The notes: generated from the letters alone by a model not told the origin. Counted from the stretch's first letter, positions 26,960 to 34,652 are shown. The stretch: 64,000 nucleotides of DNA from JBHOQX01 sp042408595 (GCA_042408595.1 JBHOQX010000087.1:32257-96256), one strand, 5' to 3'. Numbers and translations are program-made.

Positions 26960-27045
26960 TGGCTCGGTGGCGGCACAACGACAGGCGAACGAACATGAAG
27001 CGTTTCCGAGCCCTAAACCCGCAACCCTGACCCCTGGAGGGAGGT

Positions 27046-27549
27046 ATGAGTTTGCTCGATAATATTGGCCGCAACCTCAGCACGAAGCTGGATCGGGTGA
27101 AGTTCGAGGCCGACAAATTCCAGCGCGTGGCGCGCATCCAGGGCGAGCTGAGCGACCTGCGCAAGCAGATCGACGCCCGGCGGCTGGAGTTCGGCGACCG
27201 CGCGATCGAGCTGTACCGCGCCGGACAGATCCAGTCGGCGACGCTGGGCGAGATTCTGCAGGCGATCGAGGCGCTGCAGCGCAGCCTGACTCTGAAAGAG
27301 GAGGAGCTGAAGCAGGTGCAGGCCGAGACGTATGTCGAGCCGGCGCGCCCCGCGGACGCCCCGCAGCCGGTGCCAGTCAGCGCCGAGCCGCCGCCTGCCG
27401 CCACACCTGCCGCCGCGCCACCGCCCGCGCCGGCGAGCACCGCGGGGCCCACCCCCGCCCCTGTGACGAAGGCTTGCCCGAACTGCGGCTTCCAGATGCC
27501 GGGCACATCGCGCTTCTGCCCGGCCTGCGGCGCACGCGTCGGCGGCTGA
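27046..27549 (+). CDS. Coiled-coil protein with C-terminal zinc ribbon
   Basis: This is a 167-residue protein with a strong GGAGGGAGGT ribosome site. Residues 1-100 are charged and helical with heptad character (ARIQGELSDLRKQIDARRLE). Residues 105-145 form a Pro/Ala linker. The C-terminus is a zinc ribbon with two CxxC pairs, CPNCGFQMPGTSRFCPACG. Such proteins are common, uncharacterised scaffolds or adaptors. No enzymatic motif is seen. It may be cotranscribed with the zincin upstream. Confidence 0.75.
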   Translation: MSLLDNIGRNLSTKLDRVKFEADKFQRVARIQGELSDLRKQIDARRLEFGDRAIELYRAGQIQSATLGEILQAIEALQRSLTLKEEELKQVQAETYVEPARPADAPQPVPVSAEPPPAATPAAAPPPAPASTAGPTPAPVTKACPNCGFQMPGTSRFCPACGARVGG

Positions 27550-27550
27550 G

Positions 27551-27763
27551 CGGGCGGCGGATGACCGATGACGAACGATGACGGCGACGAACCCCGGCCT
27601 GAGCCTCGGCCTGCCCCCGACGGGGGACCGCCGGGCTTCGTCCCGAGGCTCAGCCCGAGGGGACGAAGGCGACGAAAGCCGGCCAAACCATCCGCGTCGT
27701 ATTTCAGCGCACGCCTGGCTCGTGTTCGTCCTTTGTCGTCTACTTACCGCCCACCGCCCGCCC
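27551..27763. repeat. Dispersed repeat between convergent genes (copy 1)
   Basis: This 213-bp gap between convergent genes carries a 43-nt core at 27608-27650 that recurs with one mismatch, reverse-complemented, at 63395-63437 inside a coding region. A second shared block lies at 27653-27677 (counterpart 63305-63328). The core includes the palindromic CCCCCGACGGGGG and GCCTCGGG/CCCGAGGC-type arms. The remainder has spacer words such as GTTCGTCCTTTGTCGTC. It has no coding potential here. Confidence 0.7.
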
Positions 27764-28732
27764 TCAATTCGCGCTGGCCGCTGGCGACTGCACCAACTGC
27801 GCCAGCGCTTCCTGCGGCGTCCGCGCCGTCGCGACCCCCTCCAGGCTGATGCCGAGATGGATGAGCGTCATCGCCACCGATGACGAGATACCGCTGATCG
27901 TCACCTGGCAGCCGAGCAGCCGGAGCGCCTGCGCCGTGCCGAGCAGCGCCCGCGCCACCACCGTGTCCATCACCGGCACGCCCATGATGTCCAGGATGAC
28001 CAGCCGGGTGCGGTGGCTATGCGCCGCCTCCAGCAGCCGCGCCGTGATCTGCTGCGCGCGCCGTGAGTCGACATGGCCGACGATCGGCGCAAACAGCACA
28101 CCCTCTGCCAGGGACACCGCTGGCGTCTCCAGCGTCGCCACTAGATCAAGGAGTCGCTGTTGCTGGTCGAGCTGAATGTTCATCAGGTGGTTGGCTTCTT
28201 CCAGTTCTTCAGCCTTCTGCACCGCCTGCGCGCGCGCCTCATCGGCCTGGCGCGCGTTCTCATCGGCGGCACGGAGCGCAGTATCGGCGACCAGCCGGGC
28301 CAGGATCATGCCGCCGACGATCAGCGCGAATACGATCAGCGTCTGCGGGCTAGCGTAGATCCCCTGCTCCCCGGCCCGCAGCAGCAGAACCGTGTACAGC
28401 ACCAGGGCGCTGCCCACCACCCACGCCGGCGAGGCAACGATCAGGGCGATCACCGGCGCGATACAGATTGCAAGCGTTATCTGCTGCGTGAGGTACGGCT
28501 CCGGCAGCCCCAGAGCGATCATCAGCGTGACGATGGCGACGATGGCGTAGCGTGCCCCATCCCAGCCGCGCCAGTACAGGACCAGGAGCGCCCCTTCGAT
28601 CAGGATGCCTGCGCCGGCAAGCAGCACCAGCACCCGATCACCTAAGATCAAGTAAGTGATACATAAAAGGACCGATGTCGCCGTCAGCAGGCTCAGCATG
28701 CTGAGGGTGACATTCCGCTGCGTCAGTTTCAT
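27764..28732 (-). CDS. Membrane-anchored STAS (RsbR-like) regulator
   Basis: This is a 322-residue protein: five or six helices (residues 10-150), a helical linker (AADENARQADEARAQAVQKA), and a C-terminal STAS domain (about 198-318). The STAS core reads LVILDIMGVPVMDTVVARAL and QVTISGISSSVAMTLIHLG. In RsbR-type stressosome proteins the first segment normally has DIT with a phosphorylated threonine; here it is methionine. The second threonine position is retained. Its ATG overlaps the stop of the diterpene synthase gene as ATGA, so it is translated with the terpene genes. The role is probably signalling, with an unknown partner. Confidence 0.8.
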   Translation of the reverse strand: MKLTQRNVTLSMLSLLTATSVLLCITYLILGDRVLVLLAGAGILIEGALLVLYWRGWDGARYAIVAIVTLMIALGLPEPYLTQQITLAICIAPVIALIVASPAWVVGSALVLYTVLLLRAGEQGIYASPQTLIVFALIVGGMILARLVADTALRAADENARQADEARAQAVQKAEELEEANHLMNIQLDQQQRLLDLVATLETPAVSLAEGVLFAPIVGHVDSRRAQQITARLLEAAHSHRTRLVILDIMGVPVMDTVVARALLGTAQALRLLGCQVTISGISSSVAMTLIHLGISLEGVATARTPQEALAQLVQSPAASAN

Positions 28733-29613
28733 ACCTCTGCTCCCGTAGATGGTGTGGTGCTCGCCGCGTCGAGCGCGGGGTACCAGAACGGCCCGACGCG
28801 CCGCCCCAGGCCCAACACCGGGTTACGCTGCCAGAACGTGCGCTGGGCCTGGATGTTGCGGTAGCGTCCGCTCTTGTCTGCCACCCAGGTGCGGCGCAGG
28901 TAGCGGTAATCGTAGAGCAGCGCGCGGATCTCCGCCTCGTCCAGGCGGTAGCCGGGCCGCTGATAATAGTAGGTGTGGGTCTCGCCGCCCAGCAGCAGCG
29001 GCGGGATGAGCTCCGGGCTGATGAACGGCTTGCCGAAGCTCAGCAACAGATCTGCGGGCGGCACCTCCTCGCCGAAATACCGGCGGGTCAGTTCGGTGCG
29101 GGTCGTTGCGCCTTGAGCCAGGGCGATCAGCCGCTCCCAAACCGCCTCGGCAGAGGATGTGGCCGTCCACCAGATCGTGTGCGGCGCGTCCGCCGGAGTG
29201 CCCGTGATGAACTCGGCCGCGAGCCCGGCCAGTTCCGGAACCTGCTCGTACCCGACGAGCCGCGCGCGCCAACCGCGCGCCCGGTACAGCGGCAATGCGA
29301 TCTCTCCGAGGGCGTAGCGCGTCCCTTCCAGCATGTAGGCGCGGTGTGGCCCCCGCTCGGCGAATTGCTTGGAGAAGAACGCAACGCCGAAGAGGTGGCG
29401 CACCCCGAGCGCGAAGAAATGGCCGGCCGTCTCGGTGAAGGCGCGCATGGAGAACTCGGCCAGTCGCTCGCTGAAGCTGTCGACCGGGATGCCGGCGAGC
29501 ACGGCGGCGCGCCGCGTACCGCCCCCGGCGAAGACGACCGTGCGCGGGGCGTGGGGGGCGATCTCCGCCGCCGGCATGGAACGGAACTCCTCGAATGTGG
29601 GAACATCGACCAC
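28729..29613 (-). CDS. Rv3378c-like diterpene synthase
   Basis: The start is GTG 29613 (VVDVPTFEEFRSMP); the product is 294 residues, the length of M. tuberculosis Rv3378c (tuberculosinyl transferase, a cis-prenyltransferase-fold enzyme). The match is seen by memory at FAGGGTRRA (Rv3378c FPFDGTRRW), YFGEEVPPADLLLSFGKP, ETHTYYYQRPGYRLDEAEIR and LLYDYRYLRRTW. The catalytic Asp34 of Rv3378c corresponds to Gly31 here, while Arg34 and Arg35 are kept. It should convert the bicyclic diphosphate made by the neighbouring class II cyclase, as kolavelool synthase does in Herpetosiphon. It is coupled by ATGA to the STAS gene. Confidence 0.8.
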   Translation of the reverse strand: MVDVPTFEEFRSMPAAEIAPHAPRTVVFAGGGTRRAAVLAGIPVDSFSERLAEFSMRAFTETAGHFFALGVRHLFGVAFFSKQFAERGPHRAYMLEGTRYALGEIALPLYRARGWRARLVGYEQVPELAGLAAEFITGTPADAPHTIWWTATSSAEAVWERLIALAQGATTRTELTRRYFGEEVPPADLLLSFGKPFISPELIPPLLLGGETHTYYYQRPGYRLDEAEIRALLYDYRYLRRTWVADKSGRYRNIQAQRTFWQRNPVLGLGRRVGPFWYPALDAASTTPSTGAEV

Positions 29614-29641
29614 GGCTGACTGCCTTGTGCTTACTGTAGCG

Positions 29642-31228
29642 TCACAGCGGTATGGTATAGTCGGATCCACGCTCGGCCGCTGAACCTGCACGCCGGTGCG
29701 ACGCCGCGGTCTCGCTCCAGCGCACCCACGCCAGCGCCGCCCCCAGTTCGATGATCCGGGCGATCCGCCGCGGCCGGTAGAGCTCCTTGCCGATCCAGCA
29801 TGCGCCGTGATCCTCCGCCTTAAACGCCACATGGCGCAGCAGCCACCAGCCGGCCTGGTCAAGCGCCGCCCTGCCACCCACTGGCGACGCCCCGGCCCGC
29901 TCCAGCGCCAGCAGCGCGGTGACAGCGTAGCCGGTCTCTTCGGCCGCGGCGGCGGTGTCGCCCCAGCTCCCGCTCTCCCATTGGTGCGCCAGCAGGGCCT
30001 CGCCGGCGGATCGCGCGCTCGCCAGGCGCCCGGCGGCCACCAGTGCGCAGATTGTGTGGCTCGTGAGATAGAGCCAGGAGCCGTGCCACTTTTCGCCGTG
30101 CCAGCGACCATCGACGGCGCGCCGCGCTTCCAGGCTGCGCAGCAGCGGCGCGGGCTCGCCGCCGAGCAGGGCCAGCGCATGCGCTGCGTGTGCCGTCGCC
30201 GAATGCGAGCGCTGCAACTCCTGCGGGTAGGTGATGCAGAAGGTGTCGCGGAGGTAGTGCGCCAGCATGCCTTTGTCGGCGGGCTGCCCCGTGGCGGCGA
30301 TCACCGCCAAGCTCATGGCGGTGTTGTCGCCGTCCGGCTGGAACCAGTCGCTGATCCCCTGCCCGTTCGGGCGCAGGCTTCGCCGCAGATCGTCCACCTG
30401 CGGCAGGATCGCATCGCGCAGCGCCGGATCGTCGAACAGGCCGGCCAGCAGCAGCGCGTACAGGCTGACGATCTGCTCGTTGCGCGGGTAGGGCCAGACC
30501 GTCGGAGCGACGCCCGGCAGCCCCAGCCCGGTGGCCGCCGCGGCGCCGTCGAGACAGCGCTGCGCCAGTGCGCAGTGGTCGGCCAGCTCCGGGCAGGCGC
30601 GCGCCGCGTGGAGCCAAGCGGCGGTCGCGGCGGGGCTGTGCCCGACGCTCCCGGCCGGGTCGAGCAGCGCAGGGTGCGGCGTGTCGCCCCAGCTCTCCCA
30701 GCAGTGCGCCGCGGTGATGCCGGCGCGCGGCGGCAGCGCGGCGATCATGCGGCGGCGGCGCTGCCCCAACCCGCGCAACTCGCTGTACGGGCGGTCGTCG
30801 ACCTCCAGCCCGGCGGCGCGGGCGTCGTCGAGCAGCCGCGGCAGGATAAGCTCGGCGGCGATCGGGATGTCCTCCGGCGGCGGCCCGGCCCAGCGGGGCG
30901 CCTGGCCGCGCAGAAAGGCCAGGCCGGCACTCTGGCGGGCCTCGGCGTCCGGTCGGTGCGCGTGCAGCGCCAGGAGCGCGGCCAATGTCGGAACGGCACG
31001 GGCGAGCGGGACCGCCGGGTCGCCCCAGCCGCCATCGGCCTGCTGCTGGTCGAGCAGCCAGTCGAGCGCGGGGGCAGGATCGGCGGGTGGCGCGAAACGG
31101 AGCACCTGGGCGGTATCGTACACCGACGGGCCGATCAGGCCGCCGTCGGCGCCCAGGGTGGCGATTAGGCCGCGAAGTTCGGACACAAGGCGATGGACAA
31201 TGCGATCCACGAGTCTCCTCCGGCGCAT
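29642..31228 (-). CDS. Class II diterpene cyclase (Rv3377c/kolavenyl-PP synthase type)
   Basis: This is a 528-residue alpha-barrel enzyme of the terpene cyclase superfamily. The N-terminal repeat LLDQQQADGGWGDP is a QW-type motif. The protonation site is DGDNTA at residues 299-304; it keeps the middle aspartate (Asp301, the general acid) but has Asn302 where DxDD enzymes have Asp. Other family marks are FCITYPQELQRSHSATAH, WHGEKWHGSWLYLTSHTIC and HQWESGSWGDT. It probably cyclises geranylgeranyl diphosphate to a labdane- or clerodane-type diphosphate, used by the synthase encoded 28 bp downstream. The ATG at 31228 has only a weak ribosome site. Confidence 0.85.
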   Translation of the reverse strand: MRRRRLVDRIVHRLVSELRGLIATLGADGGLIGPSVYDTAQVLRFAPPADPAPALDWLLDQQQADGGWGDPAVPLARAVPTLAALLALHAHRPDAEARQSAGLAFLRGQAPRWAGPPPEDIPIAAELILPRLLDDARAAGLEVDDRPYSELRGLGQRRRRMIAALPPRAGITAAHCWESWGDTPHPALLDPAGSVGHSPAATAAWLHAARACPELADHCALAQRCLDGAAAATGLGLPGVAPTVWPYPRNEQIVSLYALLLAGLFDDPALRDAILPQVDDLRRSLRPNGQGISDWFQPDGDNTAMSLAVIAATGQPADKGMLAHYLRDTFCITYPQELQRSHSATAHAAHALALLGGEPAPLLRSLEARRAVDGRWHGEKWHGSWLYLTSHTICALVAAGRLASARSAGEALLAHQWESGSWGDTAAAAEETGYAVTALLALERAGASPVGGRAALDQAGWWLLRHVAFKAEDHGACWIGKELYRPRRIARIIELGAALAWVRWSETAASHRRAGSAAERGSDYTIPL

Positions 31229-31304
31229 GGTGAGATCGGAGCAAGCAGGCCAGAGGCGCCGCCTTGGCGCCCGAAAGGTGACGGCGTTGTATCTCGAGTA
31301 TCGG

Positions 31305-31973
31305 CTACCGTTGGGGGGAAAACAAGGGGACGATCTGTGTCAGATCGATTGCGACTTCGAGTCCATCCAGCGATGAATCCGCTCCAACGAGGATGCCACG
31401 CATGCCCACGGCGCAGGCGCCGCGAACGTTCTCGGGCCGATCATCGATGAAGGCACAGACGGCTGGCGGCACGCCGAGCGCATCGGCGGCGGCCAGGTAG
31501 GCGGCCGGGGCAGGCTTGCGCGCGCCGACCGCTGTGCTGGAAAGCAGCACATCGAACAGGGCGGGGTCGAGACCGGCGTGCGCCAGCGTACGATCTACGC
31601 TGGGGAGCTCGAAGTTGGTCAGCACCGCCAGGCGCAGCCCGCGCCGGCGCAGTGCGCGGAGGCACGCCGCCGCACCGGGCAGCGCGGTGAAACAGGTGTG
31701 ATAGAAGCCGCCGATCTCCAGCAGACGCTCGGCGGCGGCGGGCGGCAGGCCGTGCTGTGCCGCTAGACTGCTCCAGAATGCACACCAGAAGGCCGGCTCC
31801 TCTTCCAGCGTCGCCGGCCAGGGGCCGGGCCATGCCTGCCAATGAGCCGGGGCGGCGCCGGGCGGCAGGCCAGGGGCAGCGACAGCGATCCGCGCCTCCA
31901 GCCGGGCGATCGCCGCCGGATCGAAACGGATGAGCGTATTGTCACGGTCGAAGATGACAGCCTGGATGCTCAT
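31305..31973 (-). CDS. HAD-superfamily hydrolase
   Basis: This is a 222-residue protein with all four HAD motifs. Motif I is VIFDRDNTLI (Asp nucleophile with the +2 Asp), motif II is LAVLTNFELPS, motif III the lysine in ARKPAPAAYLAAADALGV, and motif IV FIDDRPENVRGA. The cap type is C1 (helical insert after motif I). It probably dephosphorylates a small organic phosphate. It lies 76 bp upstream of the class II cyclase gene on the same strand, so a role in diphosphate removal or prenyl metabolism is possible but unproven. Confidence 0.83.
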   Translation of the reverse strand: MSIQAVIFDRDNTLIRFDPAAIARLEARIAVAAPGLPPGAAPAHWQAWPGPWPATLEEEPAFWCAFWSSLAAQHGLPPAAAERLLEIGGFYHTCFTALPGAAACLRALRRRGLRLAVLTNFELPSVDRTLAHAGLDPALFDVLLSSTAVGARKPAPAAYLAAADALGVPPAVCAFIDDRPENVRGACAVGMRGILVGADSSLDGLEVAIDLTQIVPLFSPQR

Positions 31974-32034
31974 TCGCTGAGTATAGGAGCAGGTAGTAGG
32001 CCGCGCAATCCCCCGTTAGTTCTGTCCAACACTG

Positions 32035-32058
32035 GTACATTGCGACGGGCCAATGTAC
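32035..32058 (+). promoter_or_regulatory. Inverted repeat, possible operator
   Basis: A perfect inverted repeat, GTACATTG at 32035-32042 and CAATGTAC at 32051-32058, lies about 90 bp before the nucleoside hydrolase start and 60 bp before the HAD gene on the other strand. The spacing and the position between divergent genes suit a dimeric repressor site. A TATGAT box at 32106-32111 could serve the plus-strand gene, with no good -35. Confidence 0.4.
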
Positions 32059-32145
32059 TAATCCTGGTGGGACCGATTGGTTATGTATTCGTCAAACCTT
32101 TCGTGTATGATAGTAAGTGGTCGTACGCCCCTGCAAGGAGAAGTT

Positions 32146-33279
32146 ATGTTTATCAAACGTTTGTACTCGCTCATAGGACTGCTCGTGCTGCTGGCTGGCA
32201 CCTTCGCGGCCGGGCCGTATGCCGCAGCCGCCGAGCGCCGGCCTGTCACAAAGATCTGGGTGGACACCGACGCCGGCGTCGATGACGCGGTTGCCATCGC
32301 GCTGTTGCTCAAGGCGCCGAACGCCGCCGTGCTCGGCTTCTCGACGGTCGCCGGCAACGCCAGCGTCGAGAACGCCACGAACAACGTCCTGACAGTGCTG
32401 GATGTCGCCGGGCGGCAGGCGCCGGTCACCATCGGCGCGGCGGCACCGCTGGTCTTCCGCCCCTCGCTGACCGGTATGTTCGCCCACGGCCCGGACGGGC
32501 TATGGTTCGCCCAGCGCCCGCACGATCTGACGCGCATCCCGCGGGATGCCCCGGCGGCGATCGCCGCGGCAGCCCGCGCCAACCCCGGCATGACGCTGCT
32601 AACGCTCGGCCCGCTGACGAACGTGGCCGAGGCGCTGCGCCGCTACCCGGCCGAGATGCGGACGGCGCATATCGTGGCGCTGGCGGGGACGCGCGGCCCG
32701 GGCAACAGCACGCCGGTCAGCGAGTTCAATGCCTGGTTCGACCCGCAGGCGCTGGACGCGGTGCTGGAGAGCGGCGCGGATGTGACACTGGTCACCATGG
32801 ACGCCTGGAACGCGGTGACGGTCGATCCGGCGGCCTTCACGCAGGCTCTGGCGCAGAGCGGTGACCCACTGGCCCGCTTTCTGGCCGCGCCGCTGGGGTA
32901 CTACTTCGCCGTGCAGACGCAGTCCGGCGCGACCCGGACGACCATCCCGGACGCGGTCGCGGCGGTCTATGCGCTTCGCCCACAGATCGGGGCGGCGCAG
33001 TCCGGCCTGGTGGATGTCGCGACCGACAACGGACTGACGCGCGGCCAGACGGTGATGGCCTTCACGCCGATCGCCAAGGTCTCGATGATCGCAAATGACG
33101 ACGAGCTGTCGGCGCTGGTGTTGCAGTTCTTCAGCCAGCCGGGATTCGACATCAATATGGCGCTGGGCGCGATCCTGGCGCGCCGGCCGGACAACGCGAA
33201 GGTCGTGCTGGCGGTGAAGGGCGCGTCGTTGGAAGGGCAGGTGCTGCGCGTGTTGAACGGGCGTGGGGGCGATTGGTAG
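32146..33279 (+). CDS. Exported nucleoside hydrolase (IUNH family)
   Basis: This is a 377-residue protein starting at ATG 32146 with AAGGAG upstream and a signal peptide (LYSLIGLLVLLAGTFAAG). The calcium- and ribose-binding signature WVDTDAGVDDA begins near residue 38. Other family marks are STVAGNASVENATNN, LLTLGPLTNVAEAL, NSTPVSEFNAWFDPQA and TMDAWNAV. It should cleave the N-glycosidic bond of ribonucleosides. An exported form suggests scavenging of extracellular nucleosides, since most characterised homologues are cytoplasmic. It converges with the SRAP-like gene. Confidence 0.88.
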   Translation: MFIKRLYSLIGLLVLLAGTFAAGPYAAAAERRPVTKIWVDTDAGVDDAVAIALLLKAPNAAVLGFSTVAGNASVENATNNVLTVLDVAGRQAPVTIGAAAPLVFRPSLTGMFAHGPDGLWFAQRPHDLTRIPRDAPAAIAAAARANPGMTLLTLGPLTNVAEALRRYPAEMRTAHIVALAGTRGPGNSTPVSEFNAWFDPQALDAVLESGADVTLVTMDAWNAVTVDPAAFTQALAQSGDPLARFLAAPLGYYFAVQTQSGATRTTIPDAVAAVYALRPQIGAAQSGLVDVATDNGLTRGQTVMAFTPIAKVSMIANDDELSALVLQFFSQPGFDINMALGAILARRPDNAKVVLAVKGASLEGQVLRVLNGRGGDW

Positions 33280-33306
33280 GGCGATAGCCGAGCAGACCGG
33301 AAAAGG

Positions 33307-33356
33307 GGGAGGCCAGCAGAGGGGGAGATCGATGCTCCACCCCCTCCCGGCCTCCC
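33307..33356. terminator. Nested hairpin, likely bidirectional terminator
   Basis: The outer stem is GGGAGGCC (33307-33314) with GGCCTCCC (33349-33356). The inner stem is GAGGGGG (33319-33325) with CCCCCTC (33340-33346). It sits just after the nucleoside hydrolase stop and between convergent genes. No T-run follows. Confidence 0.5.
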
Positions 33357-33368
33357 TACCTGCTTTAG

Positions 33369-33531
33369 AGGCTGTCTGACACCCTCCCAGCGGGGGGTTG
33401 GGGACCGCCGGCCCCCAGACGACCTCCGCCCCCACCGCGCGGTCGGCAGCCCAGCCGCCGACCGCGCGGCGGCACAGCAGGAATCGTGGCGGGCCCAGTC
33501 CGCCACACCTCCCCGTTACCGACAGCTTCGT
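33369..33531. repeat. MITE-like element with terminal inverted repeats
   Basis: The ends are GAGGCTGTCTGA (33369) and ACCGACAGCTTC (ending 33531), which are near-inverted copies. Inside is a perfect 13-bp inverted repeat, CCGCGCGGTCGGC (33435-33447) and GCCGACCGCGCGG (33457-33469). The right end, CCACACCTCC then CCGTTACCGACAGCTTC, matches 22 of 27 positions of the reverse complement at 63774-63800. No gene is seen. Confidence 0.5.
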
Positions 33532-33549
33532 ACGCGGACCGGTCGGTGC

Positions 33550-34035
33550 TCAGGCCCGCGCCTCGAGCGGCACGATCGCCGCCTGGTCGATCAGGGCCGG
33601 CATGCGGTCATGCCCGGTGAGCGCCTGGTACGCCGGCGTGGGCGGCAGCGTAAGCATGTAGATGCGCTCTGCACCGTCGCGCTGCACCAGGAAGCCCTGG
33701 ATGCCGTGCTCGATCCCGAACCAGATTTTTTTCTCCACCCCGGCAAGCGCGGGGATGACGACCGGCTTCGGCCGCAGATAGTTCCACTTCCCGGCTTCCA
33801 GGCTTTCCACCCGCAGCCAGCCGGTCTTCGGCAGCTTCAGCGCGTCGTCACGGTTGCCCCAGTCGAAAATGCGCACCTCGCCGTCGATCAGGGCCGGCAG
33901 GATGGGCCGCGGCTGCCAGAAGACCGAGGTGACGACGCCCGTCTCGCGCGCCTGCGCGAGCTGCGCGCCGGTGTAGACCTCGGACAGCGCCGGCACCATC
34001 GCCGGATCATACGTGAAGCGTACGCCTCCGCACAT
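33550..34035 (-). CDS. SRAP-like (YedK/HMCES-related) protein, shortened form
   Basis: The ATG at 34035 follows AGGAAAGGA. The product is 161 residues starting MCGGVRFTYDPAM; Cys2 would become the N-terminal residue that, in SRAP proteins, forms a thiazolidine link to abasic sites in single-stranded DNA. The C-terminal TGHDRMPALIDQ corresponds to the HDRMP motif that carries the active-site histidine. A glutamate in KKIWFGIEHGIQGF may take the place of the family WFEW glutamate. It is shorter than YedK (about 220 residues), so assignment is cautious. A LexA-type box lies in its promoter, which fits the SOS-associated family name. Confidence 0.6.
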   Translation of the reverse strand: MCGGVRFTYDPAMVPALSEVYTGAQLAQARETGVVTSVFWQPRPILPALIDGEVRIFDWGNRDDALKLPKTGWLRVESLEAGKWNYLRPKPVVIPALAGVEKKIWFGIEHGIQGFLVQRDGAERIYMLTLPPTPAYQALTGHDRMPALIDQAAIVPLEARA

Positions 34036-34117
34036 CGTCTTGCGTCCTTTCCTCTCCGCTCGTGGTGCGCGCCCACAGCTTCGCGCATTCTTCTGCGGCC
34101 GGCTGCTCGCTCGGTGC

Positions 34118-34146
34118 ATTGTAGCATATCGAACGTTTGTTCGCAA
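34118..34146 (-). promoter_or_regulatory. Sigma70-type promoter with LexA-type SOS box
   Basis: On the minus strand TTGCGA (34141-34146) and TACAAT (34118-34123) are 17 bp apart. The palindrome CGAACGTTTGTTCG (34130-34143) fits the Gram-positive LexA/DinR pattern CGAAC-N4-GTTCG and covers the -35 end and part of the spacer, so LexA binding would block the polymerase. It reads toward the SRAP-like gene, whose ATG is about 80 bp away. Confidence 0.65.
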
Positions 34147-34164
34147 ACGTCCCGTTGTGCCCAT

Positions 34165-34205
34165 TTACCCACAAAATTGCTTACACCATCCACAGGTTAT
34201 CCACT
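34165..34205 (+). promoter_or_regulatory. Three DnaA-box-like sites in phase
   Basis: TTACCCACA (34165-34173), CCATCCACA (34186-34194) and TTATCCACT (34197-34205) match the DnaA consensus TTATCCACA at 8, 7 and 8 of 9 positions. All have the same orientation, and the starts are 21 and 11 bp apart, close to two turns and one turn of the helix. They lie directly upstream of an extended -10 promoter reading toward dnaE. Confidence 0.5.
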
Positions 34206-34224
34206 AGGATCAGTCGCATGACTG

Positions 34225-34233
34225 TGCTATAAT
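34225..34233 (+). promoter_or_regulatory. Extended -10 promoter upstream of dnaE
   Basis: TGCTATAAT gives a perfect -10 (34228-34233) with the TGn extension and no good -35, as expected for an extended -10 promoter. It would produce a leader of about 410 nt before the dnaE ATG. The leader region 34240-34652 has GC-rich inverted stretches near 34410-34450 but no gene or riboswitch class that I recognise. Confidence 0.55.
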
Positions 34234-34652
34234 GCGGAGACGGAAGACGAGGGCAGATACGCTGCCGTGTGTTATGTTGATTGGAACCGGTGCGGCGCTA
34301 TTGGCTGACACACGACCAGTGCCATGGCCCGGCTCCGGCACATGGCTGAGTCGTACAGCGGGGCAGGCCCAGGGAAAAGTGTAAAGCAATTCGTGGCAGG
34401 CAGCCGCCGCTTTCCCGGCCCGCGCCGCCGATCGGGCGGCCGCCGCCAGGACGCTATGGCATCGCGCCATTCTATAGCTCACCCTCGTACTGAAGCAGAC
34501 AGCATTGTGTGCATGATTGAATATTGCCTCGCATCGGCATACGGTCCCTTCAATCTGCACTCAACAATCGGCGATCCGCGATTGCACCAGGCCCTGCCAG
34601 CTACTCATCTGCAGCCTGCCATCCGCAACGCTCAGCCCTGCGGGAGCCGTTC

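Noticed and set aside
27608..27650. Simple intrinsic terminator between convergent genes
   Set aside because: Hairpins are present, but the same 43 nt occurs inside a coding region, so it is better read as a dispersed repeat that may incidentally act as terminator.
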